In this document: positions 36,258 to 46,214 of the stretch, piece after piece
Layout: every line of letters starts with the position of its first letter
How positions within the stretch are numbered: position 1 is the first letter of the stretch
DNA from: Methylobacterium sp. C25
GTDB taxonomy: Bacteria; Pseudomonadota; Alphaproteobacteria; Rhizobiales; Beijerinckiaceae
Reading direction: 5' to 3'
Assembly (NCBI RefSeq): GCF_021352225.1
Contig: NZ_JAAUVI010000005.1
Coordinates: forward strand, 1 to 64,000
Length of the DNA: 64,000 nucleotides
The notes under the pieces: model-generated
Told to the model about the DNA's origin: nothing
The model's database searches: none
The model's input: the letters and a program-made list of their open reading frames with translations, nothing else
Made by a program: the position numbers and the translations under genes

Positions 36258-36531
36258 CGTTCTAATATATGAAACATTGGTCTAATAATTTGATACTGCC
36301 TTTCGTGAGGTCGGGTCAAGCGACTGTGAGTGAAAAGTGTCCATTTCGAATCTGTCGTTGAGGGCAATGCTCTGAAAACTTTTGCCCAGTCAGTTGACGA
36401 ACGGGATAAGACGTTACTACTCTAGCAAATATTGAACTGTCGTGCTAAATAATAGAACGATACAGACTGTAGGGGATGTTTTTCAATTCCTTACTCGGCA
36501 AGGCACGCAAGTGAGCTCATGGGAGGGAATG
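36258..36531. promoter_or_regulatory. divergent promoter region of CoA operon and transporter
   Basis: AT-rich 270-bp region between the leftward operon and the rightward transporter gene, likely holding both promoters. No clear operator repeat was identified by eye. Confidence 0.4.
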
Positions 36532-37842
36532 ATGGACGCAACCGTGAAGGGACCGCCGACTAAGGGGGACGTCGTTCGCGTCGTCAGCGGCAACTTCCTC
36601 GAGATGTTCGACTTCATGGTCTACGGCTTCTACGCCTCGGCCGTGGCACAGGCCGTCTTCCCGAACGACAACGAATTCGTCTCGCTGATGCTGTCGCTGA
36701 TGACATTCGGCATCGGCTTCCTAATGCGTCCGCTCGGCGCGATCGTGCTCGGCGCGTATATCGACCGGCACGGACGCCGCGCCGGACTGATCTTGAGCCT
36801 CGCCATCATGTCGGTGGGCGTCGCGCTGATCGCTTTCACGCCGACCTACGCGTCGATCGGCCTTGCCGCTCCGCTCTTGGTCGTAATCGGGCGCTTGCTC
36901 CAAGGCTTCTCGGCGGGAGCCGAGTCGGGCGGCGTCTCGGTCTATCTCTCCGAGATCGCGACACCCGGGAACCGCGGCTTCTATGTGAGTTGGCAATCGG
37001 CGAGCCAGCAGGTGGCCGTCGTCTTCGCGGCCGTCATCGGCGTAAGCCTACGCGGCCTTCTCACCGAACATCAGATGCTGGAATGGGGCTGGCGAATCCC
37101 CTTCCTGATTGGCTGCCTGATCGTGCCGATCCTGTTCTGGATCCGCCGCTCGATGCACGAGAGCGAGGAGTTCGCGCAGCGGACCAAGCGCCGCCAGCCG
37201 ACTCTGGGCGAGATCTATGGCTCCCTCGCGCAGAACTGGGCGATCGTGCTGAAGGCCGTGCTGCTCGTCACGCTGACCAGCGTGTTCTTCTACATGATCA
37301 CCGCCTATACGCCGACTTATGCTCGGCAGGTGCTGGGCTTGAGCGCCAACGACAGCTTCGTCGTCACGGTCTGCGTCGGCGTCGCGAACTTCATCTGGGT
37401 GCCGGTCATGGGAGCGGTATCCGACCGCGTCGGGCGCCTGCCCGTGCTGATCACTTTCTCGGTTCTAATCGCCATTACCGCCTATCCGATAATGGCGTGG
37501 CTCGTGTCCGAGCCTTCGTTCGTGCGACTCCTTGCGGTGCTGATGTGGATGTCGTTCCTTTATGGCGGCTACCAAGGCGTCATGGTCGTCACTCTGACCG
37601 AAATTATGCCGGCTGAAGTACGAGCCACTGGGTTCTCCCTCGCCTACAGCTTGGCGCAGGCGATCTTCGGAGGATTCACGCCGGCTGTCTGCACATATCT
37701 CATCCATGAGACGGGAAACCGTGCAATGCCTGGCTTATGGCTGACCTGCGCTGCACTGTTCTCGATTGTAGGAACTCTGACATTATTTCGAAATGTCGAT
37801 CTTTTCCGCAGAGCGGTGACGCCGACAACAGCGTCCTCTTGA
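36532..37842 (+). CDS. MFS transporter, metabolite:H+ symporter (citrate/tricarballylate-like)
   Basis: About 436 aa; ATG 36529 or 36532 follows GGGAGGG. Twelve hydrophobic segments are visible. MHS-family hallmarks: SGNFLEMFDFMVYGFYASAV in helix 1, RPLGAIVLGAYIDRHGRRAG in the first loop, GRLLQGFSAGAESGGVSVYL in helix 4 and RIPFLIGCLIVPILFWIRR. It is a plasma-membrane proton symporter for organic acids. It is divergent from the CoA operon and likely imports its substrate. Confidence 0.9.
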   Translation: MDATVKGPPTKGDVVRVVSGNFLEMFDFMVYGFYASAVAQAVFPNDNEFVSLMLSLMTFGIGFLMRPLGAIVLGAYIDRHGRRAGLILSLAIMSVGVALIAFTPTYASIGLAAPLLVVIGRLLQGFSAGAESGGVSVYLSEIATPGNRGFYVSWQSASQQVAVVFAAVIGVSLRGLLTEHQMLEWGWRIPFLIGCLIVPILFWIRRSMHESEEFAQRTKRRQPTLGEIYGSLAQNWAIVLKAVLLVTLTSVFFYMITAYTPTYARQVLGLSANDSFVVTVCVGVANFIWVPVMGAVSDRVGRLPVLITFSVLIAITAYPIMAWLVSEPSFVRLLAVLMWMSFLYGGYQGVMVVTLTEIMPAEVRATGFSLAYSLAQAIFGGFTPAVCTYLIHETGNRAMPGLWLTCAALFSIVGTLTLFRNVDLFRRAVTPTTASS

Positions 37843-38294
37843 ACAAAACATTCGGGGCGGCTCGCCGTTGGGGTTCGGGTGTCGATATCACTCTGAAGAA
37901 GGACGGCGCGTCACCGTGTCGGTGACGCGCCCAGGTTCAGATCTCTTTTCGGGCAATGTTCGCAGCAGGCTGAACGACCAAGCGGTGTCGAACGCCGCAA
38001 TCCGTTCTGGAAGGGCTTTTAAATCTGCTTCCCTATTGAGTGCCCGAAAAGCCGACGTCCGGCAGGCAGCTAAAGTGGCTGCGCGCAATATGGCGGTTTT
38101 AGAGTTCTTGGGACATCGAATCTGCGGTTCTGAGTTCGGTCTATGCGCCTCGTCTGGCAGTTGCAGACGCGCGTCATCATGATTTCGAATGCCGGCTTGG
38201 CGAGTGTGATGCGGATCACAGATCGCCGACTTGAGATCTGTGAAACCGAGATTGTCTACGGCGCGACTGCCGTACAACTCGAAAGGCTCAAGTC
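37843..38294. other. intergenic stretch with a perfect hairpin
   Basis: Apart from the hairpin at 37905-37931 nothing clear; the minus-strand open frame at 37888-38277 runs through that hairpin and lacks coding character. Confidence 0.45.
37905..37931 (+). terminator. 11-bp perfect hairpin after the transporter gene
   Basis: GGCGCGTCACC (37905-37915) pairs with GGTGACGCGCC (37921-37931) around GTGTC. It lies 62 bp after the transporter stop. No T-run follows immediately, but TCTCTTTT comes 10 bp later. Confidence 0.55.
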
Positions 38295-38543
38295 ATGAAC
38301 AAGGTTTATTCCACTTTACTCATCGCGGTTGCTCTCACGATGAGCACCGCGACTTCACAGGCACGGCCGGCTCAAAAGGCGTTCGACGAGGCGCGTAGCC
38401 GGATGACCGCAACGCGCGGACAATATATGCGGCTCGACCGGTCGCCGACGAATGCGTGCGCAGCTGTCCTGGATGGCGGGGAAAACCGGTTCGACCGGAT
38501 GTACAGCGGCATTGGAGCCTTCGATTGCAGAGCGGCATACTAA
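38295..38543 (+). CDS. small secreted protein
   Basis: 82 aa. Residues 1-23 are a signal peptide (TLLIAVALTMSTATSQA). The mature part has two Cys (NACAAVLDGG and AFDCRAAY) that could form a disulfide. No family recognised; short proteins of this pattern are frequent in Methylobacteriaceae. Confidence 0.6.
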   Translation: MNKVYSTLLIAVALTMSTATSQARPAQKAFDEARSRMTATRGQYMRLDRSPTNACAAVLDGGENRFDRMYSGIGAFDCRAAY

Positions 38544-38808
38544 CCGCTCTGCAAAACAGCGCCAGCATGACTTCAAATAGTTCAAAAGCCGCTTCGATCT
38601 TTCCCATACGATTTATCAAATGGAGAAGATCGCTCGGCAATCCTAATTTCGATCATGCCAAGACTAAAATCCCATGGGATATGCGGGTCGTCGTTTAGGT
38701 CGCCGACGCTTGCTCCACCCGCGAATTCTCGGCGATAACAATTTCCACTTGGCTGTTTTAAGCTGTATAGTATTCGCGGCAGAGTGACTGATTTCGAAGG
38801 CCGCCGCG

Positions 38809-39852
38809 ATGACAAAGTCACGGTCTCACCATGGGGTTTGCGCGCCGATTCCATGGCAGTTGACGTGTCGCGTGAGCCGACGGGATGCGCTTGGCTGGCT
38901 GGCCGTCATGGCCGCAGGAATACCATCGGCACTCGCTCAGCCATCCGCCCAACCCGTTGTCGGATACCTTAGTCCCGAGTCACCTCAGCTCTTCGCAACC
39001 CGGCTCGCAGCGTTCCGCGAGGGTCTGGCCGAGGCCGGCTACGACGAAGGCCGCAACGTGATGCTCGAATTTCGGTGGGCCGAGGGACACTACGAGAGGT
39101 TGCCCGTGCTCGCTCAGGACCTCGTCGAGCACGGGATCAAGGTCCTCGTGGCGCCGGGTGGCGCTCCCGTAGCGTTTGCCGCGAAGTCGGCCACGCAGAC
39201 GATCCCGATCGTTTTCGAGATGGGTGGAGATCCCGTCGCGCTCGGTGTCGTCGACAACTTGGCTCGACCGCCGGGGAACGTGACAGGCATCTCCAGTCTC
39301 AGCGTCGACGTCTCACGGAAACGCTTGGAGTTTCTGCGTAACGTTGTGCGGAACGCGTCCGCCTTTACCGTCATCGTTAACCCCACCAGCCCGACGGCAC
39401 GATCGCAACTGCGCTCCTTGAACGAGGCTGCCGAAAACCTTGGTGTCGCGCTTCAGGTCTCATCCGTCAGTCGTCAGGAAGAGTTCGAGCCGATCTTCGC
39501 GAGCGTCCCCGGTGGGACAACGAAGGGGATCGTCTTTACCTCCGACCCCTACTTCGCAAATCGCAGCCAGCTCCTCGCCGAGCTGGCCCTTCGCTACGCG
39601 GTGCCGGCCATCACGCAGTCGAGAGACTTCGTTCTGGGCGGCGGATTGTTGAGCTATGGCGGCGACTTCACGCAATCGCATCTGCAGGCGGGGATCTACA
39701 CGGGCGAGGTCCTGAAGGGAAAATCTCCGAAGGATCTGCCGGTGCAACTCGTGACGAAGGTCGAACTCTTCATCAACGCGAAGACCGCCGGCATCCTGGG
39801 CTTGACCGTACCGCCGTCGCTGCTCAGCGGTGCCGATACGGTCATCGAATGA
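38809..39852 (+). CDS. ABC transporter substrate-binding protein (TrpX-like family)
   Basis: 347 aa. The N-terminus has a Tat-like signal (SRRDALGWLAVMAAGIPSAL). The mature protein has the ABC_sub_bind fold: VVGYLSPESPQLFATRLAAF, REGLAEAGYDEGRNVMLEFR, then VLVAPGGAPVAFAAKSATQT, IPIVFEMGGDPVALGVVDNL ARP-type motif, and PAITQSRDFVLGGGLLSYGG. Periplasmic binding of a small ligand; no permease or ATPase genes are nearby. The last 11 bp overlap the convergent cyclase gene. Confidence 0.85.
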   Translation: MTKSRSHHGVCAPIPWQLTCRVSRRDALGWLAVMAAGIPSALAQPSAQPVVGYLSPESPQLFATRLAAFREGLAEAGYDEGRNVMLEFRWAEGHYERLPVLAQDLVEHGIKVLVAPGGAPVAFAAKSATQTIPIVFEMGGDPVALGVVDNLARPPGNVTGISSLSVDVSRKRLEFLRNVVRNASAFTVIVNPTSPTARSQLRSLNEAAENLGVALQVSSVSRQEEFEPIFASVPGGTTKGIVFTSDPYFANRSQLLAELALRYAVPAITQSRDFVLGGGLLSYGGDFTQSHLQAGIYTGEVLKGKSPKDLPVQLVTKVELFINAKTAGILGLTVPPSLLSGADTVIE

Positions 39853-41614
39853 GCCGAGACTCCTCTCCGTCACCGGGCTCGCACGGAACACCGTCGGAGA
39901 CGGAGAAGACGGGGACTTCCTCCTTCAGCCCCTTCAACGGTCTCGATCCGAGCGAGGCAATCGCCACACGGCCGCGAAGGGGCTCGGCCAAGATCAGATC
40001 GATCAGGATTTGCCCGTCCGCTGCCGCCGCGCAAAGCCGTGCCGCGAGATTCACGACGGGGCCGATGGCGGTGTAGTCGTACCGCTCCTCGTATCCGATC
40101 CGTCCGACGGTCGCCGGTCCCATCGCGGCACCGACGCCGAAGCCGATTTGGTGGCCCTTGCCGCGCCACGAGACGATCAGCTCCTGCACCACAGCCTGCA
40201 TGTCGATGGCCAGTCGAGCAGCCGCCAGGGCTGGGTCGGTCACGCGCACGGGGGCGTTCAAGATCGCCATGAGACCGTCGCCGGTGAAGGAGATCAAGGT
40301 CGCACGATGCAACGTGACCACGCGACCGAGTGCTTCGAAATAGCTGCCGAGCACCTCCATCACGGCGTCGGGTGATGAGGCGGCGGAGAAGGCCGTGAAG
40401 CCGCGCAGGTCGCAGAAGATGACCGAGACGTCCACGCGCTGGCCGTCGAGAACGTTGTCGTCTCCAGTCCGATCGACGAGCTCCGCGATCTGAGGCGAAA
40501 GGAATCGCTTCAGGCGCCTGATGCGTTCCTGTCGCTCCTGCGACAACGCCAGCTCGCCGGCCATCGCGTTAAACCGCGCTGCGAGCCGGCCCAGTTCGTC
40601 GACGGACGTGATCGAGATTCGATGGTCGAAATTGCCGGCGCCGATCTGCTCGGTGCCGTGCTCCAGACGCTGGATCGGGCCGGTCATTCGCCGAGCCAGC
40701 CAATAGGCGAGCCCCGCAGCGAGGAGCGCGCCGAGGATCAGCAGAGCTCCCGTGCGCAGCAACGCCCGAGAGATGGGCCCGAACGCCTCCGCCATGGGCA
40801 CCATGACGATCACCGTCCAACCGACCGCTGGGATCGTCGACATCGAGCCCAGGACGTGTAGCCCCGAGGCGTCCATTCCTGTCGCGATCCCGCCGGAAGC
40901 GTGAATGACGTTGCGCAGTGCCACCAGCGGACGTGCTGCCGGGTCGTCAGCGCCGCGGAGGACGAGATTGATGTCGGGATGCGCTATGAGCCGGCCCGGG
41001 CTGTCGAGGACGAAGGCTTGCCCGGTTTCACCCACCTTGATGCCTGAGACCACCTCTTGAATCAGCTTGAGGTTGATCTCCGCGAGCGCGTAGCCAGCCG
41101 ACGTCCGGTTACCGGCCACCGCGATCGTCATAAAGGGCTCTGAGCCACGGTGATAGGTGACCGGGCCATACCAGATCCGGCTCGCCCGAGCGCCCAGGAC
41201 GCCCGGATCTGCGGCAAGGTCGGAGCCACGATCGAACCTGTTCAACTCGACCCGGGAGACATGCAGTCGCTCCCGCGCGTCTCCGTCAGCGAGCGTGAGG
41301 CTCACGATTGCGGGTACCCGCCGGAGCAGCAGTGCGGCATCAACCTTGTGACGATCAGCGAACGACGCCGTCCACGAGAGCTGAACCATCCAGGCTAGCT
41401 GCTCTCGGATGTTGTCGATGAACGCGTGGATCCGAAAGGCTGCGGCGCGTGCCTCCAGACCGAGCTGGTCGTGCAGTTGCTCTCGTCGATCGCGATAGCC
41501 CAGCCAGGCCTCCACGCTCCCGTTCGTGAAGAGTGGGAGTGCCACGGCGGCGAATAGCGCGACGAAGTACTTCCCGAACAAGGACCGACGAGGCCGCGTT
41601 TCTGCTCCAATCAT
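39842..41614 (-). CDS. membrane adenylate/guanylate cyclase with Cache sensor and HAMP
   Basis: 590 aa. One transmembrane helix near residues 13-33, a periplasmic dCache-like sensor (about 40-275, with GYALAEINLKLIQEVVSGIK and GQAFVLDSPGRLIAHPD), a second helix (LLILGALLAAGLAYWLA), a HAMP linker (RRMTGPIQRLEHGTEQIGAG) and a class III cyclase domain from about 395 (DVSVIFCDLRGFTAFSAASS, FTGDGLMAILNAP, YDYTAIGPVVNLAARLCAAA). It makes cAMP or cGMP in response to a periplasmic signal. The adjacent binding protein could be its partner. Confidence 0.9.
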   Translation of the reverse strand: MIGAETRPRRSLFGKYFVALFAAVALPLFTNGSVEAWLGYRDRREQLHDQLGLEARAAAFRIHAFIDNIREQLAWMVQLSWTASFADRHKVDAALLLRRVPAIVSLTLADGDARERLHVSRVELNRFDRGSDLAADPGVLGARASRIWYGPVTYHRGSEPFMTIAVAGNRTSAGYALAEINLKLIQEVVSGIKVGETGQAFVLDSPGRLIAHPDINLVLRGADDPAARPLVALRNVIHASGGIATGMDASGLHVLGSMSTIPAVGWTVIVMVPMAEAFGPISRALLRTGALLILGALLAAGLAYWLARRMTGPIQRLEHGTEQIGAGNFDHRISITSVDELGRLAARFNAMAGELALSQERQERIRRLKRFLSPQIAELVDRTGDDNVLDGQRVDVSVIFCDLRGFTAFSAASSPDAVMEVLGSYFEALGRVVTLHRATLISFTGDGLMAILNAPVRVTDPALAAARLAIDMQAVVQELIVSWRGKGHQIGFGVGAAMGPATVGRIGYEERYDYTAIGPVVNLAARLCAAAADGQILIDLILAEPLRGRVAIASLGSRPLKGLKEEVPVFSVSDGVPCEPGDGEESRLIR

Positions 41615-41952
41615 GGCGCGTCCGGCTCGGGCTCATTTGCTTCATCCGGGGCAATGCTTGGACGGATCGAGACCAAGCTCATCACCACCCCGTCAAAACC
41701 TCCGGGTCGAGAGATCTCGGCGAACTGAACCTTCAATGACGCAATCGTACGCGGACCAATTCCGACGCAGGTGATCTCATCGAGCGCGAATATTTTCTTA
41801 TGATTCTACAATGGCGATACCGCTCGCCGGCAGTATTCAAATGATTTTGTGACGGACACGAATCGGATTATTTCCGGGAGCCCTCGTCTCGGCAAGAGCA
41901 AAGATTCTGGCCTCAGAAATTCCCACTATTTACTGATAGCCGAGTGGCTCCG
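41615..41952. other. intergenic stretch between cyclase and Crp-type genes
   Basis: Divergent promoter space; the part at 41780-41940 is AT-richer. No clear Crp box was found by eye. Confidence 0.4.
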
Positions 41953-42642
41953 ATGCTGGAATCCGTCAAGCTAGGCCGAATCCTATCGGCTAATCCTCTG
42001 TTCGCAGGAATCAGTGACGAGGCTCTGCAGGCGGTTGCCCGCCTCTCCGTGAGCCGCGAGCTGGCCGCCCACGAAATACTGTTCCAGAAAAACGACTTCG
42101 CGGATGCACTTTATGCCGTACGGCGCGGCGAAGTAAGGATTGTCACGCGAACGGCCGAAGGGCGCGAGCTTACGCTGAACCTGCTCGGTCCCGGTGATGT
42201 CTTCGGTGAAGTCGCCCTTTTGGACGGAGGGCGCCGCACTGCAGACGCGATCGCTACCGAAGTGACGACTCTCTCCGTCATTCGTCGATGCGATTTTCTC
42301 GACCTGCTCGCTCGGGAACCGGCTCTCGCACTCCGCTTGATCGACCTGATGTGCGCGCGCGTGCGGTGGATGAGCGAGCGCATGGAAGAAACGAACCTGT
42401 TGTCGCCCGCTGCACGCATCGGACGCCGCCTCGTGGATCTCGCCGAAGATTATGGCGATGACGTGCAAGTCACCCAGGACGAATTGGCCGTCTTTGCCAA
42501 CACGACCCGCGAGACGGTCAACCGACAACTACAAGCTTGGAAGCGCCAAGGCTTGATCGAAGTTGGCCGCGGGCATTGCCGCATTCTGAGTCGACATGGA
42601 CTTGAAAGAGCTACGTCGGAGTGCGGGCTCTCGCGGCGATGA
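41953..42642 (+). CDS. Crp/Fnr-family transcriptional regulator
   Basis: 229 aa from ATG 41953 (a GTG at 41944 is in frame). The cNMP-binding barrel shows LFQKNDFADALYAVRRGEVR, LLGPGDVFGEVALLDGGRRT with the phosphate-binding Gly-Glu-x-Ala-Leu-Leu and Arg-Arg-Thr. This is the true cyclic-nucleotide site pattern. The HTH is TQDELAVFANTTRETVNRQL. It is a likely target of the cAMP or cGMP made by the neighbouring cyclase. Confidence 0.9.
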   Translation: MLESVKLGRILSANPLFAGISDEALQAVARLSVSRELAAHEILFQKNDFADALYAVRRGEVRIVTRTAEGRELTLNLLGPGDVFGEVALLDGGRRTADAIATEVTTLSVIRRCDFLDLLAREPALALRLIDLMCARVRWMSERMEETNLLSPAARIGRRLVDLAEDYGDDVQVTQDELAVFANTTRETVNRQLQAWKRQGLIEVGRGHCRILSRHGLERATSECGLSRR

Positions 42643-43140
42643 TCGCATGCCCATCTGAAGGCAACCGCTAATACTGAACGCTTGAGGTCCGTGCGGCAGC
42701 CGCTCAACCTACTCTGAAGAGAGCTACCTTTCCTCGATTGACAAAGTTGATTCTGTGGCGCGCGAGGCAAAAACTTGGCTGTCGTCGTGATTGTCGCCGT
42801 CCCGCTTGTCGAAATGTTCGGCGCGCCGGACACATCCAGCGAAGATTAATGTCCTTGAACGTAGGGGGCGTTGAGCACTCCGAGGATGCTGCCCAGGCGT
42901 CGTCTCGATCGGCCAGAATGCGAGCGCCGACCCGCCCTCTTCGACCAGCTTGGTCATATCACCGAGGTCCTCTCCGGTCGTGATCTATGCCGCTGTAGTT
43001 GCAGGTATCCGCAATCATATTCTGCCACAGAACCGGCTCGGGACTTAAGCCAAAAGGCCATGTTTGTGCAAAGATCTATTGATTGTGGGGAATATCGGTT
43101 CACGGTTATTCTACGCACCATCCAGCGATGGGGTGGAATT
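42643..43140. other. stretch without a confident gene
   Basis: Open frames on both strands lack known motifs. Minus-strand codons near 42890-42957 (MTKLVEEGGSALAFWPIETT) look like a short gene scrap. The frame of the following methyltransferase is open from 42871 but the upstream part is not homologous-looking. Confidence 0.4.
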
Positions 43141-43941
43141 ATGATTGTTAACCTGATTAAGCGGTCGCTCGCTCTGCACAGCACTTATAAGCTTGTCAGG
43201 GACTTCAGGACCGTGCCGTCTTCGAGATGGTCGCACTTGGCCGCCTTGCAAGACATTTTCAAGGTGTTGCCGAAGACGATGCTTCCCATGCCCCGCCTGT
43301 TCGATCTTCATGAAGCCGTAACGACCGTGAACGCTGAAGGCATTGCCGGCGCTTTCGTGGAGTGTGGAGTCTGGAATGGAGGAGCAGTCGGCCTCATGGG
43401 CCTTGCCGATCGTCGCTGCCCCGGTCCCGAGCGAGTGATTCATCTGTTCGACTCCTTCGAAGGGCTGCCACAACCCACCGAGAAGGACACGGATGTATAC
43501 CAAGGCTACCTCGATGAGGGTCACCCAGAGGAGAGTTCAGATGCACTGAGAGCCATCGGCGCCTGCCGAGGTGAGGGTGCGGTCACTGTCCAGACATTTC
43601 TGACAAATCATGTCGGCATACCCCGAGACCAACTCGCTTTCCATGTGGGTTGGTTCCAGGACACTGTTCCAACCGCGGCAACGGCGCTCGGTCCCATAGC
43701 AATCCTGCGGCTCGATGGAGATTGGTATGAATCGACCAAGGTATGTATCGAGAATCTCTACGATCTCGTCGTTGAAGGTGGTTTTCTTGTCATAGACGAT
43801 TACGGTACTTTTACAGGCTGTCGCGAGGCAATCGACGCGTTCTTTAAGGAACGTGGAGAAGCTCCCGACTTCATCCACTCGGATGATATGTGTGTTTATT
43901 TGCGAAAGCCTCGTGTAACCTATGGAAAGAGCATCAACTAG
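43141..43941 (+). CDS. TylF/MycF-type macrocin O-methyltransferase family protein
   Basis: 266 aa from ATG 43141 after GGGTGGAA. Family motifs: GAFVECGVWNGGAVGLMGLA (SAM-binding), HLFDSFEGLPQPTEKDTD, FHVGWFQDTVPTA, ILRLDGDWYESTKVCIENLY and the metal-site stretch FLVIDDYGTFTGCREAIDAF. Likely methylates a sugar hydroxyl. First gene of the polysaccharide locus. Confidence 0.85.
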   Translation: MIVNLIKRSLALHSTYKLVRDFRTVPSSRWSHLAALQDIFKVLPKTMLPMPRLFDLHEAVTTVNAEGIAGAFVECGVWNGGAVGLMGLADRRCPGPERVIHLFDSFEGLPQPTEKDTDVYQGYLDEGHPEESSDALRAIGACRGEGAVTVQTFLTNHVGIPRDQLAFHVGWFQDTVPTAATALGPIAILRLDGDWYESTKVCIENLYDLVVEGGFLVIDDYGTFTGCREAIDAFFKERGEAPDFIHSDDMCVYLRKPRVTYGKSIN

Positions 43942-44388
43942 GGAGCCGCTCTCCAGTTGGGCGAGCGCGGCTGCATGACCTCGTGGCAGCAAGACGCTCG
44001 ACCTTGGCGTTTCCCAACCCATCTGGCATGGCCGAGAAAAGAAGGCCAGTCGTCGCGCCACTACTAAGGTCTGCTGGCCGCCCGACGCAAACCAACAGCT
44101 GCTGGCAGCTACTCGCGCGTTGAACCTGCCGCGATGTATGCTTGCTTGATCAGCGTTGGGCACGACGCTGCCGAAACTAGTCCCTCGATCGTTCGGCGCA
44201 TCACGTCACATAACACTACCTTTCCGCGTCGCGAGCGACTCAAGGTATTAGGGATCGGTCAGCAACATCGCTACTGCATGTCGCTCCATGCGGACTATCT
44301 AGCCGCAATCCGATCCATCTTACTTCGTTGCCTTCATTGCGGGAAGTATAATTGAAATTTACTGCCTGAGTTGGGCGCGCCGCTAAGG
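43942..44388. other. convergent intergenic stretch
   Basis: Lies between the methyltransferase stop and the polymerase stop. A weak inverted repeat AGCCGC/GCGGCT (43944-43972) follows the methyltransferase gene. No gene recognised. Confidence 0.4.
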
Positions 44389-45780
44389 TCAGGCTTGATT
44401 GGCTCCCGCTCCAATGGGGAACGAAAGCGGCAGCGGGGAGGCAGGAATAACACTACTCAACGGAAATCTAGTAGTCCCGTTCGTCATCGTTGAAGCGGCA
44501 ATCTTGCAGTATTCCTTAAGTGACGCTCGAACTCCTAAACAGAAGGCAGCGTATAGCCAGACGCCATTCCAATAGAAGACCGTAAATCCGATCAGCCCAA
44601 AAAGAATGATTGCCAGCGAAAATCCCGTACACCAGGAATCGATATCAACTTGATGTCTTCGAATGCGAGCGGAGCCGCGAGCAGGTGTCACGACAGTCAC
44701 ACCAATGAGTGCGAGGAGAGTGACCGCTGGAATGCCGTAAGCGAGGGCCAAACCAAGCCAAATGCTATCAACTGATCCATCCACAAATGGATTTCCAGTT
44801 AACTGCGCTCCTTTTCCGGTCCAAAAATTCGCGTGAATGTAAGGCATTGCCGCGTCCCATACGAGGATGCGGAAGTAACCAGTTTGTGGATCAAACGTAA
44901 GATTTCGAATAATCCAGGTGACTGGATTATTCGAAATTATACTGATTAATATGAGAAAGATAGTGACCAGCGCCAACAGCGCCTTCCAGCGCCACGCCGC
45001 ACGCATCAGTGTCAGATCGTAAAGCTTGAAGGCGACGGCGATCCCGAGCGCAAGGATCGCAGCCGATGAGAGAGCAATCACGCACCCGAATCCACAGAAC
45101 AAAAGGCCAATCAATCGAATGCTCGACGGCTGCATGTAAATCAGTACGCACGCCGAGATCGAACAAAACATCCCAAAGAGGATAGGATGATCAAAAGTGG
45201 ACGCCGCTCTCAATAACTCTACACCAAAAACACTACGATTAAGTTGCGGGTAGTTTGCGTCGAGCGGCTCGCCTGGCGAATAAAATATTGGATTCAGTGT
45301 TTCACTCACGACATAATGATGGGTGAGCGTATCAAGTAAACCAATCATTGTGACAGCAACGACAACAACGGCGAGCGCTCTTCCGAATATCGAAAGTGCA
45401 TCGCTTCCATAGAAATACGCACGCCCGATTACGTAGCTGCCGAAAAACTCGAGTCCTTGCGAGGCTGCCCCGACGATGACGTCACTTCCGGAGGCGGTGA
45501 TCGGCGCGGCCACCAGCCAAAATGTCAAAGCAATCGCGAAAAAATCGGCCATAATAAAGGAGCGACGTCGTGCCAACGCGCCATTTGCGAGGTTAAATAT
45601 TGCGGGAATTACAAGAATTAATGTGAGCAATTTCCCCGGCGTCAACTTGAGGGTTCCGACATAAACTGTCAGCATGTAGGGTGCGAACAACGCTATTGGC
45701 GTGATCCATATCAGGAACGGATTGCATCGCACCTTGAGAAGGTCGCGTTGCTTGGCCGCCATAGGCTGCTGTGTCGGCAT
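44389..45780 (-). CDS. O-antigen polymerase/ligase-like membrane protein (Wzy/WaaL type)
   Basis: 463 aa with about 10-12 hydrophobic segments and a long periplasmic loop containing PGEPLDANYPQLNRSVFGVE and AASTFDHPILFGMFCSISAC, the Wzy_C/O-antigen ligase pattern. It should polymerise or ligate lipid-linked repeat units in the inner membrane. The only minus-strand gene in this part, facing the methyltransferase. Lower GC than neighbours, common for polymerase genes. Confidence 0.8.
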   Translation of the reverse strand: MPTQQPMAAKQRDLLKVRCNPFLIWITPIALFAPYMLTVYVGTLKLTPGKLLTLILVIPAIFNLANGALARRRSFIMADFFAIALTFWLVAAPITASGSDVIVGAASQGLEFFGSYVIGRAYFYGSDALSIFGRALAVVVVAVTMIGLLDTLTHHYVVSETLNPIFYSPGEPLDANYPQLNRSVFGVELLRAASTFDHPILFGMFCSISACVLIYMQPSSIRLIGLLFCGFGCVIALSSAAILALGIAVAFKLYDLTLMRAAWRWKALLALVTIFLILISIISNNPVTWIIRNLTFDPQTGYFRILVWDAAMPYIHANFWTGKGAQLTGNPFVDGSVDSIWLGLALAYGIPAVTLLALIGVTVVTPARGSARIRRHQVDIDSWCTGFSLAIILFGLIGFTVFYWNGVWLYAAFCLGVRASLKEYCKIAASTMTNGTTRFPLSSVIPASPLPLSFPIGAGANQA

Positions 45781-46214
45781 CCGCTTCCATCATGAGTTCG
45801 CATCCCTTGGAGGATGTCCAAGCTGAATTCGTTCCGGGAAACCCAGGGTGCGCGGTCATTGAGATCAGTCATTTTGGAGTATGCACGCCTGCTTTAACGG
45901 TACAAGGCACGCATCTCAGTACAGGTTTCATCCATTCGGGCTACGATGTAGCCCACAACGCTTGCTTCTCCTAGCCGGTGCCGCGGGCCTTATTGAGTCG
46001 AGGGGCTCAATTCGCAGCCAGCGCTACTACTTCTGCAGATGCCAGATACAGTGCTCACGCCGGGTCCGGAACGTCGGCGAACATATCACTACCTCTAATG
46101 TAGAAGTCGGCGACCTCCGTGTACTCGGGCTAACCTATCGGATGGTGAAGGTGCCTGCACACGCGCATCGAGCATAGAGATTCCGAGCGCACAGGCGGGT
46201 GGAGGAGTCCCCTA
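45781..46214. other. intergenic stretch upstream of glycosyltransferase
   Basis: Divergent promoter region of polymerase and glycosyltransferase genes. No gene recognised in either strand. Confidence 0.4.

Noticed and set aside
34947..36272. 441-aa plus-strand ORF opposite the CaiB-type gene
   Set aside because: Antisense shadow of a gene with all family motifs.
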